From Actinomycetota bacterium (lineage in GTDB: Bacteria > Actinomycetota > Acidimicrobiia > IMCC26256 > PALSA-610): a stretch of 41,016 nt of DNA. The stretch is from positions 220,361 through 261,376 of the forward strand of contig PLBO01000154.1 in the NCBI GenBank assembly GCA_003134555.1, read 5' to 3'. A program made the translations under genes and the position numbers. The notes beneath the pieces are model-generated. The model made no database searches, was not told where the DNA came from, and was given only the letters and a program-made list of their open reading frames with translations. Shown in pieces: positions 23,286-32,984 of the stretch. The stretch's first letter is position 1; every line of letters begins with the position of its first letter.

Positions 23286-24296
23286 CTACCTCGCAGCCCC
23301 GGCCTTTCCTCCCGCCACCCGACCGTCTCGAGTGCGTTCTGCGGTCGCATGCGCGCGTGGATGCGCGGCGTCGTACGCGGCGCGTAATCGTTCGGGCGAC
23401 ACCTTCGTGTACACCTGGGTGGTCGAGATGCTCGCGTGGCCGAGGAGCTCCTGAACGACCCGCAGATCGGCGCCGTGGTCGAGCATGTGCGTTGCACAGG
23501 AATGCCGTAGAACGTGCGGCGACAGACGACTGTCGAGCCCGACCCGTTCGCCTGCTCGTCTCACGATCGCCCAACACGACTGGCGCGAGATGCGACCGCC
23601 GCGCGCGTTCAGGACCACCGCCTCCGCGTCGCTCGCCCGCCGCGCGCGCGCCCGAGTCCCTCGCAGCGCGAGCCGCCCGTCGTGCAGATAGGCCTCTACG
23701 GCGATGCGGGCGCCCCGGCCGATGGGAACGACCCGCTCCTTCGACCCCTTGCCCAGTACCCGCAAGGTGCCGTCGTCGAGATCGAGGTCGTCGACGTCGA
23801 TACCGACCGCCTCGCTGATCCGGATCCCGGTGCCGTAGAGGAGCTCGAGCAGCGCGCGATCGCGCTGGGCCAGGGGCTCGTCGCCGGTCACCGCGTGCAG
23901 CAGGCGATCGACCTGTTCCTCGTCGAGCGCCTTCGGGATTCCGGCCGGGACCGTGGGCGCGCCCACCTCCTCGCTCGGATCGCGCTCGACGAAACCCTCG
24001 CGAGCGCAGAACCGGTGGAACGACCGCACCGCGACGACCGCGCGCGCGACCGACGACGCCGCGAGCTGCCGGCCGCCGTCGTCGTGTCGCAGTCCCTCGA
24101 GGTGCCGGACGTAGGCATGCACCACGTCCTCGCCGATCCGGTGCGGGTCGGTCGCGTCGTGCGCGCGCAGGAACGCCGCGTAGCGACGGAGGTCGCGCCG
24201 GTATGCGGCCAACGAGTTCACGGCCAGCCCGCGCTCGACGACGAGCCAATCGTCGTGCTCGCAAAGAAGCTTCGACAGCTCGTCGGCGCCGGCCAT
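23286..24296 (-). CDS. xerD: tyrosine recombinase XerD
   Basis: A 336-residue site-specific recombinase that with XerC resolves chromosome dimers at dif. The N-terminal SAM-like domain (EHDDWLVVERGLAVNSLAAYRRDLRRYAAFL) is followed by the catalytic domain with Arg159 (GTGIRISE), Lys186 (GKGSKER), His261 and Arg264 (PHVLRHSCATHM), His287 (LGHAS) and the nucleophile Tyr296 (QVYTKV). All are intact, in contrast with the integrase remnant at 6573. A basic 25-residue tail after residue 312 extends past the usual end. It follows pyrG after 60 bases, as in Mycobacterium where pyrG and the Rv1701 recombinase are neighbours. Actinobacteria use this gene as XerD. Confidence 0.95.
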   Translation of the reverse strand: MAGADELSKLLCEHDDWLVVERGLAVNSLAAYRRDLRRYAAFLRAHDATDPHRIGEDVVHAYVRHLEGLRHDDGGRQLAASSVARAVVAVRSFHRFCAREGFVERDPSEEVGAPTVPAGIPKALDEEQVDRLLHAVTGDEPLAQRDRALLELLYGTGIRISEAVGIDVDDLDLDDGTLRVLGKGSKERVVPIGRGARIAVEAYLHDGRLALRGTRARARRASDAEAVVLNARGGRISRQSCWAIVRRAGERVGLDSRLSPHVLRHSCATHMLDHGADLRVVQELLGHASISTTQVYTKVSPERLRAAYDAAHPRAHATAERTRDGRVAGGKAGAAR

Positions 24297-24356
24297 CAGG
24301 TGTCGTGCCCGGTCACTCGCCCGGGCCGCGCGCCGGCCTTCGTGGACCTCGAAGCA

Positions 24357-26015
<1,659 letters not shown>

Positions 26016-26020
26016 TCATG

Positions 26021-26027
26021 CCCCTTC
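26021..26027 (-). promoter_or_regulatory. ribosome binding site of pyrG
   Basis: GAAGGGG on the minus strand, 8 bases before the TTG at 26012. This spacing decides for TTG over the out-of-frame ATG at 26019, which starts an 18-codon frame ending at 25963. Confidence 0.65.
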
Positions 26028-26129
26028 GGAAGACGCCGACACCGCCGTGGCGACGGTAGCACCCGCCTGTGCCATTTTCGGTGATCGGCCGGAGGGCAGC
26101 CGAGCGTGGAGTCGACCCGGAAATCTTCG

Positions 26130-27008
26130 TCACGCTCCGCGGCCGAGCTCGTCGAGCCGGCGGAGCACGGAGACCCGTTCGATGACGCGGCTGAACGAGA
26201 ACAGCTCGCTCGCGAGCGTGAACGCGACGAGCACCGCGAGCACGATCGTTCGAGTCGCCGGACTGCACTCGAGCACGACCGCGAGTCCGAGCACCGCGCC
26301 GATCACGTTCGAGCCCGCGTCACCGAGCATCAGTCGCTCGTGCAGGTCGTCGCCGAGCAACCCGGCGAACGCGCCGACAACCGGCGCGACCGCAACCCCG
26401 ACGCTGTCCGCGCGCGCGACGAGCGCGATCGGCAACCATGCGACGAGACCGACCTTGATCGCGCGACCCGGAGCGCGATCGAAGAGATTCGTCATGTTCG
26501 CCGCGAGCGCGACGAGCAGCGCGTCGGTTACGACTCTCGCGCCCGAGACGCTCGCGCCCGATGCGACGCCCGCGCCCGATACGACGGCCGCGCGACCCGC
26601 GCTGACGAGAACGACGGCCAGCGCACCACCACCGACGATCTTCACCAGACCCGTCGTGATGCGTCCGTGGGAGAACAGCGAGCCGAGATGACCGCGAAAA
26701 CCGTGGTCCGATTGCGTGCCGGCGACGTCGTCGAGCAGGCCGAGCAGCCCGAACCCCACGCAGGCCACCAAGACGAGCAGGCGCGCGGCGTCGCCGGGCG
26801 CCTCACCCACACCGAACGCGCCCAGCAGGGAGCGGCCCGCCTCGACGAGGACGACGGCGAGCACAGCCAGCACGCCCATCGCCGTGGGTACCGTTCGCCC
26901 GTGGCGGTTCGGGCGTTCGAGCGTCGGCGCGCGCAGCAGATCATGACCCGCGCCGACGAGCAACCGGACCGCGAGCAGGCCGACGGCGAAGCCGAGCAGA
27001 ACGCTCAC
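26130..27008 (-). CDS. MraY/WecA-like polyprenyl-phosphate sugar-phosphate transferase
   Basis: A 292-residue polytopic protein of glycosyltransferase family 4, with about nine membrane helices. LGLLDDVAG at about residue 90 is the Mg2+-binding DD motif, NMTNLFDRAPGRAIK (about 170-185) replaces the NLTDGLDGLA loop of MraY, and ERLMLGDAGSN (about 222-232) is the last family motif. These enzymes move a sugar-1-phosphate from a nucleotide sugar to a polyprenyl phosphate. The NLFDRAPGR spelling differs from MraY and WecA, so the substrate is open. GTG start at 27008 overlaps the steB stop (GTGA), tying it to the cell-envelope pair steA-steB. A short degenerate coding repeat (GAGVASGASVSGAR) lies near residue 145. 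Confidence 0.88.
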   Translation of the reverse strand: MSVLLGFAVGLLAVRLLVGAGHDLLRAPTLERPNRHGRTVPTAMGVLAVLAVVLVEAGRSLLGAFGVGEAPGDAARLLVLVACVGFGLLGLLDDVAGTQSDHGFRGHLGSLFSHGRITTGLVKIVGGGALAVVLVSAGRAAVVSGAGVASGASVSGARVVTDALLVALAANMTNLFDRAPGRAIKVGLVAWLPIALVARADSVGVAVAPVVGAFAGLLGDDLHERLMLGDAGSNVIGAVLGLAVVLECSPATRTIVLAVLVAFTLASELFSFSRVIERVSVLRRLDELGRGA

Positions 27009-27949
27009 GACGGGATCGGCGGGATCGTCTCGGTCGCGCCTTCGCCGTAGCCGTAATGACCGATGCGCCCGTCGGCGATCTGTTCGAGGGAGACCACCGC
27101 GGTCAGCGCTCCCTGTGGGAGCTCGGCGTCATCGAGGGTGGTGACCTGCTTCGCCAGCGCCGGGTCGCCGCGCACCGGTTCGAGTGCGGAACCGCGCTTG
27201 GGCGGAGACGCCGGCCCGCCCTTCGCGTCGTAGACCTCGCCGAGCACGGTCGGGACATTCGCGGCAAGCATCGACTGCACCAGGTCGACCATCGTGTCGG
27301 TTGCCGAGAGGTGACCGTCGGTTCCCGTGAGTACGAGCACCCGCGCGGCGCGCGCGGGAAACGCCGCGAGATCGGCGCGCTTGCCGTCGGTGAAGTCGAG
27401 GAAGCCGGCCGATCGCAACGGCTCCACGACGTCGCGCCGAGCCCGCGACCGCGGCAGTGGCGGCGCGGCCAAGCGCGTCGCGAGCACGCGCAGAGCCGCG
27501 AGCCGAGAGGCCGCCACGTTGCCCGTCGGGATCCTGGCCGCTCGTTGCAGCGAAACGAGATCCTTCGGCGAGTCGAGTCGCCACTTGTCGTCGAGCCAGA
27601 GCACGCCGGGCACGTCCGCGCCGGCGGCGCGCACCAATGCGAGCACGGAGCTCACCGCGGCGGCGTCGATTCCCTTCTCGGCGATGATCGCGACCGGAAC
27701 GCCGGTGAGGCGCTGCTGCACGGCGTAGGCCGACGACTTGCGGAGGAAGTCGTCGAGGCTCGAGGCCTGGTCACGGAGCTGACTGTTCTCGCTCTTGAGC
27801 TGGTTCGACTCGTGCGAGACGTTGCCGATCTCGCGATCGAGACGGTCGACGATGACCTGATCGACGACCGTCGACCCGACGAGGATGCCGAGACCGAGGG
27901 CGAGAAAGACCGCGATGAGCGAGACGAGGTGAAACCGGAAGTTGATCAT
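27005..27949 (-). CDS. steB: MctB/SteB-type copper-transport/peptidoglycan-associated protein
   Basis: A 314-residue protein with an N-terminal membrane anchor (FHLVSLIAVFLALGLGILVGSTVV, residues 6-29), a heptad-rich coiled coil to about residue 70 (DREIGNVSHESNQLKSENSQLRDQ) and a periplasmic alpha/beta domain. This architecture is the MctB/DUF3186 family: Rv1698 in M. tuberculosis, first described as a copper-related outer-membrane protein, and SteB in Corynebacterium, which with SteA binds the RipA cell-wall hydrolase at the septum. The start at ATG 27949 is 2 bases after the steA stop. The C-terminal GYGEGATETIPPIPS is proline-rich. I cannot choose between a copper and a septal role, but the steA pairing favours the latter. 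Confidence 0.85.
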   Translation of the reverse strand: MINFRFHLVSLIAVFLALGLGILVGSTVVDQVIVDRLDREIGNVSHESNQLKSENSQLRDQASSLDDFLRKSSAYAVQQRLTGVPVAIIAEKGIDAAAVSSVLALVRAAGADVPGVLWLDDKWRLDSPKDLVSLQRAARIPTGNVAASRLAALRVLATRLAAPPLPRSRARRDVVEPLRSAGFLDFTDGKRADLAAFPARAARVLVLTGTDGHLSATDTMVDLVQSMLAANVPTVLGEVYDAKGGPASPPKRGSALEPVRGDPALAKQVTTLDDAELPQGALTAVVSLEQIADGRIGHYGYGEGATETIPPIPS

Positions 27950-27951
27950 CG

Positions 27952-29124
27952 TCAGAACCAGCCGCGGATCTGCGACCAGGTGTCGTCGAACATCAGGCGG
28001 AAGCCGTCGAGAAATACACGCAGTGAATGTGAGGCGTACACCATCGCGACCATCGCCGCGACCGCGGAGACGACGAGCAGCAGCATGTCGCGTTGGCGCA
28101 CGCGCCCGTGGTACAGCCGGCTCACACCCTTGGCGTCCACGAGCATCGGGCCGAGTCGGAGCCGGGTCAGGAACGTCGACGCCATTCCGCGCCGGCCCTT
28201 GTCGAGGAACTCCACCATGCTCGCGTGCGTGCCCACCGCGACGATCAGCTCGGCGCCCGCCTCGAACGCGAGCAGCAGCGCCGCGTCCTCGCTCGTGCCA
28301 TCCGCGACGAACTGCTCGTAGCGCACGCCCGCCTCCTGGAGGCGTTCGAGTCCCGGGGCGCGACCGTCGGGATGGACGTGATGCAGGAGCTCGGCGCCGC
28401 AGTGCAGCGCGACCGGAGAAAGCGAGTCGAAGTCGCCGATGATGATGTCGGGGGTGCGCCCGTCGTCGATCAACGCGTCGGCGCCGCCGTCGACCGCGAT
28501 GAGCACGGGGCGGTACTCGCGTATGTACGCCCGGAGCGCGCGCAGATCGTGCTTGTAGTCGAGTCCGCGCACGACCACCAGCGCGTGGCGCCCGCGGATC
28601 TTGGTCGAGAGCGGCGGCAGCGCGATCGGCTCGAAGCTGCGCTCGGCCTCCTTGTCGATGAACTCGAGGGTGTTGCGAGCGAACAAGCGCAGCTCGGTGC
28701 CGATGCGCAGGCGCGCCTCTTCCATCCGGTGGTCGACCTCGTCCGCGGTCAACAACTCCCCCGCGGCCAACTTCTCACCGTTGCGCCACAGCGCGTCGTC
28801 GCGGAGCTCGACCACTTCGCCGTCCCGGAGGGTGTGCATCACCGCGCCGCCGACGGCGTCGAGCAGTGGAACCCGCGCCGCGACGACGCGCTGTGGGCCG
28901 CCGTTCGGATACCGGCCCGAGATCGAATAGTCGGCGTTCACGATGGCCGCCACTCCGGCGGCGAGCAGGCTCTCGGCCGCGATGCGGTCGAGGTCGCGGT
29001 GGTCGATGACCGCGATCTCGCCCCGACCGATCCGCTTGGCCAGGTCCTTGGTCCGCGGGCCGACCCGCGCTACGCCCACGACCCGAGGAGGCGTTGGGCG
29101 CCGCCGCCGCCGGAGCAATCTCAC
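27952..29124 (-). CDS. steA: SteA-like septal protein (TPK-like fold)
   Basis: A 390-residue protein of the conserved actinobacterial family that includes Rv1697 and Corynebacterium SteA, a cytokinetic-ring protein forming a complex with SteB. VVGVARVGPRTKDLAKRIGRGEIAVIDH opens the N-terminal domain; the middle resembles thiamin pyrophosphokinase (LIAVDGGADALIDDGRTPDIIIGDFDSLS, about residues 225-255), and a helix near residue 345-365 (MLLLVVSAVAAMVAMVYAS) is the membrane anchor. The GTG at 29124 overlaps the recN stop (GTGA). Whether the TPK-like pocket is catalytic is unknown; the GDFDS motif remains but the gene's context is cell division. Confidence 0.88.
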   Translation of the reverse strand: MRLLRRRRRPTPPRVVGVARVGPRTKDLAKRIGRGEIAVIDHRDLDRIAAESLLAAGVAAIVNADYSISGRYPNGGPQRVVAARVPLLDAVGGAVMHTLRDGEVVELRDDALWRNGEKLAAGELLTADEVDHRMEEARLRIGTELRLFARNTLEFIDKEAERSFEPIALPPLSTKIRGRHALVVVRGLDYKHDLRALRAYIREYRPVLIAVDGGADALIDDGRTPDIIIGDFDSLSPVALHCGAELLHHVHPDGRAPGLERLQEAGVRYEQFVADGTSEDAALLLAFEAGAELIVAVGTHASMVEFLDKGRRGMASTFLTRLRLGPMLVDAKGVSRLYHGRVRQRDMLLLVVSAVAAMVAMVYASHSLRVFLDGFRLMFDDTWSQIRGWF

Positions 29125-30782
29125 TGCGTGCCGTTCCCCGCCCGCGCCTCGATCCGGAGCTCGCCGGAACGCTCGACGAGCTCACGGGCGTGCCGCCGCG
29201 CGTGAGCCGATCCGCCCACTCCTGCGAGCATCCGCGAGATCTCGTTGACGCGCGCGTCGTCGAGCAGCAGCGACGCGGCGGCGACCGTCCGCCCCTTCAC
29301 TTCGTCCTTCGCCACGAACACGTGCGCGTCGGCGAATGCCGCGACCTGGGGCAGGTGGGTGACGCAGAGCACTTGGTGATGGCCTCCGAGGGTTGCGAGC
29401 GCACGTCCGACCGCGGCGCCCGCCTCGCCACCGATCCCGGCATCGACCTCGTCGAAGACGAGGGTCGGCGGCGCTTCGGACAGCACCACGCGCAGGGCCA
29501 GCATCGCGCGGGACAGCTCGCCGCCCGACGCGGCCTTCGCCAGCGGCCGCGCGGATTCGCCGGGATTCGGCGCAAGGAGGAACGTGACGTCGTCGGCACC
29601 GTCGTCGCCGATCGCCGCCGGCCCGGTCGCGCCCGAGTCGATCGCGCCGGACGAGATGTCGATCGTAAACGTGGCTGCGGGCAGCGCGAGCTCGCGGAGA
29701 TGCACGGTCACGGCGCCCGCGAGCCGGGGCGCCGCGGCCCGGCGCGCCTTCGTCAGTGCGCGCGCCGCCCGTCCGGCCTCGGCCTGCGCCTCACGGCAAG
29801 CGGCATCGAGGCGCACCGCGAGCGCGTCGTGCTGCTCGAGCTCCTCGAGGCGTTCGCGTGTTCGAGCGGCGTACTCGACGACGTCTTCGAGAGTGAGCCC
29901 GTATTTGCGCCGCAGCTCCGCGAGCAGCGCGCGGCGCGCCTGGACCTCTTGCAGACGCTGTGGATCGGCGACGATCGACTCCTCGGTCGTCCGCACGTCG
30001 TGCGCCGCTTCCTGCAGCTCGGCTTGGAGCACGCGCATGCGCGCGACGAGCGCCTCGAAGGGCGCGCGCCCCGACAATGCCGCGACCGCGGCGCCGAGCG
30101 CGTCCTCCCCCGTACCTTCGAGCTCGCGGTACGCCGCGCCGAGCGCTTCCCGGTGCGCCTCGGCGTCGGCCAGCAGCTCCTCCTCGGCCAGGAGGCGTTC
30201 GTCCTCACCCGGGCCCGCGATTCCCGCGGCGTCGATCTCCGCAACCTGGTACCGCAACAAGTCGACTTCACGCGCCCGCGATCGCTCGTCGCCCCCGAGC
30301 GCCGCCAGCTCCTCGGCAAAACGGCGCGCTTCGGCTCGGGCCGCGCGCAATTGCACGAGTGCCGCCTGCGCTTTGGCTCCGGCGAAGTGGTCGAGTAGCG
30401 CGCGCTGCTCCACCGGTGCGAGCAGAGACTGGTGCGCGTGCTGTCCGTGGAGGTCGACGAGCCGCCGCCCGCATTCCGCGAGCTCGGCAACCGACGCGAG
30501 GCGACCGTTCACATAGCCGCGCGAGCGTCCGTCGGCCGGGACAACCCGCGCGAGCACGATCTCGTCGGCGCCGTCGTCGAAGCGGCCCTCCACGCGAGCT
30601 TCCGCCGCGCCCTCGCGCACCAGTTGCGGATCGGCCCGCCCGCCGCAGAGCAGGTCCAGCGCGTCGACGATCAGCGTCTTGCCGGCACCGGTTTCGCCCG
30701 TGATGACCGTCAATCCCGCGCCGAGTGTCACCTGGAGCTCGACGATGATGCCGAGGTTCTCGACCCGCAGTTCCGAAAGCAC
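29121..30782 (-). CDS. recN: DNA repair protein RecN
   Basis: A 553-residue SMC-like ATPase acting in double-strand break repair. The GTG at 30782 gives the family start LSELRVENLGIIVELQVTLGAGLTVITGETGAGKTLIVDAL, with Walker A at residues 29-36. A long coiled coil occupies about 150-360, and the C-terminal half has the ABC signature ASGGELSRAMLALRVVL (about 460) and Walker B TLVFDEVDAGIGG. Length is normal (about 550-580). It starts 4 bases after the nadK stop and ends overlapping steA, in the tlyA-nadK-recN-steA run. Confidence 0.97.
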   Translation of the reverse strand: MLSELRVENLGIIVELQVTLGAGLTVITGETGAGKTLIVDALDLLCGGRADPQLVREGAAEARVEGRFDDGADEIVLARVVPADGRSRGYVNGRLASVAELAECGRRLVDLHGQHAHQSLLAPVEQRALLDHFAGAKAQAALVQLRAARAEARRFAEELAALGGDERSRAREVDLLRYQVAEIDAAGIAGPGEDERLLAEEELLADAEAHREALGAAYRELEGTGEDALGAAVAALSGRAPFEALVARMRVLQAELQEAAHDVRTTEESIVADPQRLQEVQARRALLAELRRKYGLTLEDVVEYAARTRERLEELEQHDALAVRLDAACREAQAEAGRAARALTKARRAAAPRLAGAVTVHLRELALPAATFTIDISSGAIDSGATGPAAIGDDGADDVTFLLAPNPGESARPLAKAASGGELSRAMLALRVVLSEAPPTLVFDEVDAGIGGEAGAAVGRALATLGGHHQVLCVTHLPQVAAFADAHVFVAKDEVKGRTVAAASLLLDDARVNEISRMLAGVGGSAHARRHARELVERSGELRIEARAGNGTQ

Positions 30783-30786
30783 GCGG

Positions 30787-31659
30787 CTACTGCTCCCGCA
30801 GCGAGAACTTGGTCTTGAGGATCTGGTGGAAGTCGCGCGGCCGGACGCTGACGAGCCGCAACGGCTCCCGCGCCCCGTGGCACCGGACGCGATCGCCCGA
30901 GCACAGCTCGCCGAGCTCGCGACCGTCGATCGTGAGCGCGACATTGCGCCCGTTGGCCACAACGAACGCGACCTCCTCGTGCTCGGACAGCACGAGCGAT
31001 CGGTCGAACAGCATGTGCGGCGAGATCGGGGTCAGCGCGATGCAACGCAGGTCGGGCGACAGGATCGGCCCGCCGGCGGAGAACGAGTAGGCGGTGCTGC
31101 CGGTCGCTGTGGCGACGATCAGACCGTCGGCCGCGTAGGAGGTGAACGCGCTCCCGTTGATCGACACGTCGACATAGATCAGGTGACCGGAGCGCAGCTT
31201 CTCGACGACGGCCTCGTTCAGCGCGTACCACGACCCGCGCGCTGCTCCCGTCGTCTCGACGTCGACCGCGAGCATCATCCGCTCCGAAACCTCGAAGTCG
31301 CCGGCGAGGAGCCGGGGCAGCCAACCCTCGAGCTCGTCGGGTTCCAGCTCGCTGAGATAGCCGAGCAACCCCACGTTGACGCCCATGATCGGTACGGGCG
31401 CGGGATAGACGAGCTGCACCGCGTACAGCATCGTGCCGTCGCCACCGAGCGCGATCGCCAGGTCGAGGCCCGGCGCGAACCGCTCGGGTTCGGTGGCGTA
31501 AGCGTCGAGACCGGAATCGTGGGCGAGCTCCGCCGGCACTCGCACCTCGACGTCGTTCTCGACCAACCACGCCGCGGTCCGCTGCGCGAGCTCGTGCGCG
31601 AGCGTTCGTTCACGGTGCGGGACGAGGCCGACCGCGCGCGTCTCGTTCACCTTCGTCAC
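30787..31659 (-). CDS. nadK: NAD kinase
   Basis: A 290-residue NAD kinase (PpnK), making NADP with ATP or polyphosphate. ALGGDGTMLYA places the GGDGT motif at residues 72-76; GVNVGLLGYLSEL and ALNEAVVEK contain the NAD-binding Asn-Glu, and ATATGSTAYSFSAGGPI the C-terminal signature. Length fits. The GTG at 31659 overlaps the tlyA stop (GTGA). The order tlyA-nadK-recN is widely conserved in Gram-positive bacteria. Confidence 0.97.
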   Translation of the reverse strand: MTKVNETRAVGLVPHRERTLAHELAQRTAAWLVENDVEVRVPAELAHDSGLDAYATEPERFAPGLDLAIALGGDGTMLYAVQLVYPAPVPIMGVNVGLLGYLSELEPDELEGWLPRLLAGDFEVSERMMLAVDVETTGAARGSWYALNEAVVEKLRSGHLIYVDVSINGSAFTSYAADGLIVATATGSTAYSFSAGGPILSPDLRCIALTPISPHMLFDRSLVLSEHEEVAFVVANGRNVALTIDGRELGELCSGDRVRCHGAREPLRLVSVRPRDFHQILKTKFSLREQ

Positions 31660-32459
31660 CGCGCATCCTCGGCACGATGGGCACGCTCGACCGCGTCATC
31701 GAGCACGGCGGGTGAGACGGTCGCGCAACCGCGCCGCGCGTAGGCAAGGAACTCGACGTTGCCGTCGGCGCCGCGCAACGGCGAGGGCACGACTGCACCG
31801 ACACCCAGGCCCGCCGCATCGAGCCCGGCCACGACCTCTCGCAACACGGCCGCGTGTACGGCGCGGTCGCGCACGATGCCGCGGTGGTCGACGCGCGCCC
31901 GGCCGGCCTCGTACTGCGGCTTCACCAAGAGCACGAACTCGGCCTCTTCGGTCGTCAACGCGAGGAGATGCGGCGCAACCGAAGCCAACGAGACGAACGA
32001 GAGGTCGACAACACACAAGCTGGGAGCTGGGTCGAGCGCGCCGGGCTCGACCTCACGAACATTCACCCGTTCCATCACGGTCACGCGCGCGTCCTGGCGC
32101 AGAGACCAGGCGATCTGCGAACGCCCGACCTCGATCGCGTACACGTGCGCGGCGCCGCGCTGGAGCAGACAATCGGTGAACCCACCCGTCGACGCGCCGA
32201 CATCGACCGCTCGACGGTCGCGCACGTCGATCGCGAACGCGTCGAGCCCTGCAGCCAGCTTGTGACCGCCGCGCGACGCGTACCTCGTGCCCTCCTCGGC
32301 CAGCACGGCGATCGCCTCTCCCCCGTCGACCTGCCGGGCGGGAGTCGATGCCGGCGCACCGCCGACGAGCACGCGGCCCGCGTCGATCGCCTCCGCCGCC
32401 CGCGTCCGGCTGGGCACGAGGCCGCGCCGCACGAGCTCGACATCGAGCCGCCGCCGCAC
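31656..32459 (-). CDS. tlyA: TlyA family 2'-O-ribose rRNA methyltransferase/hemolysin-like
   Basis: A 267-residue protein. Residues 1-60 are an S4 RNA-binding domain (RRRLDVELVRRGLVPSRTRAAEAIDAGRVLVGG); a linker with YASRGGHKLAAGLDAF leads into an FtsJ/RrmJ-type methyltransferase with SAM motif VDVGASTGGFTDCLLQRGA, and LCVVDLSFVSL plus LLVKPQYEAGR carry the catalytic Asp and Lys. TlyA methylates 16S and 23S rRNA nucleotides and affects capreomycin susceptibility in mycobacteria. Start is taken as the GTG at 32459. It is 7 bases after the coiled-coil gene and overlaps nadK by 4 bases. Confidence 0.95.
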   Translation of the reverse strand: MRRRLDVELVRRGLVPSRTRAAEAIDAGRVLVGGAPASTPARQVDGGEAIAVLAEEGTRYASRGGHKLAAGLDAFAIDVRDRRAVDVGASTGGFTDCLLQRGAAHVYAIEVGRSQIAWSLRQDARVTVMERVNVREVEPGALDPAPSLCVVDLSFVSLASVAPHLLALTTEEAEFVLLVKPQYEAGRARVDHRGIVRDRAVHAAVLREVVAGLDAAGLGVGAVVPSPLRGADGNVEFLAYARRGCATVSPAVLDDAVERAHRAEDAR

Positions 32460-32466
32460 GCGGCCG

Positions 32467-32859
32467 TCAGCCTGCCTTGGGCGCCGCTTTGGGCGCGGCC
32501 TTTTTGGAGGCCGAGGACTTCTTCTTCGCCGACTCCGACTTCTTGGTCTCGCGGTTCGCCCGCGTCAGCCGGCGCTCGAGCGCGGCCAGATCGGCCTTCG
32601 TGGCGAGGCCGACCGAACCCAGCTGACGCTGCACCTCTTTCTGGACCATCTTGCGCAGCTCCTCGCTACGGCGGCGGCTCATCTCGACCACCTCGTCGAC
32701 CGCGGCGGTCATGTGCTCGCGCGCGAGATGCCCCTGCGCGACAAGATCGGAGACGACCGCCCGCGCCTGCGAACGCCGCAACTCGGTGAACTGCATGCCG
32801 GTCTCCAGCGCTCGCTTCCAGTCGGTCGCCTGCGGCATCGTCAGGATCTTCGGCGGCAT
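32467..32859 (-). CDS. phasin-like coiled-coil protein with Lys/Ala-rich tail
   Basis: A 130-residue protein. The ATG at 32859 has GAGAGG 8 bases before it. Residues about 12-85 are predicted helix with heptads (TDWKRALETGMQFTELRRSQARAVVSDLVAQGHLAREHMTAAVDEVVEMSRRRSEELRKMVQKEVQRQLG), then KADLAALERRLTRANRE, a second coiled coil, and a Lys/Ala/Ser tail (KKSESAKKKSSASKKAAPKAAPKAG) like histone H1. The helical part resembles PHA-granule phasins and the PhaF type of linker that binds nucleoid DNA through a similar tail. The position next to tlyA matches the small Rv1693-like slot. DNA or granule binding is inference. Confidence 0.75.
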   Translation of the reverse strand: MPPKILTMPQATDWKRALETGMQFTELRRSQARAVVSDLVAQGHLAREHMTAAVDEVVEMSRRRSEELRKMVQKEVQRQLGSVGLATKADLAALERRLTRANRETKKSESAKKKSSASKKAAPKAAPKAG

Positions 32860-32972
32860 GGTCTGGGCCTCTCCATGCGGGGCGCGCGGAGCACGCTCTA
32901 CGGGGCGGTCAGTCAATCAGCCTAGGACCTGTGGCCTCGGCCCGACCGCGTCATCCACCCGAGGACCGTCGC

Positions 32973-32978
32973 TAGGGT
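32973..32978 (+). promoter_or_regulatory. -10 box of the rhomboid gene (leaderless)
   Basis: TAGGGT exactly 6 bases before the GTG at 32985, with no ribosome site between. This repeats the TANNNT-N6-start arrangement of ispH, the DUF512 gene and scpA. Confidence 0.6.
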
Positions 32979-32984
32979 CCCGCC

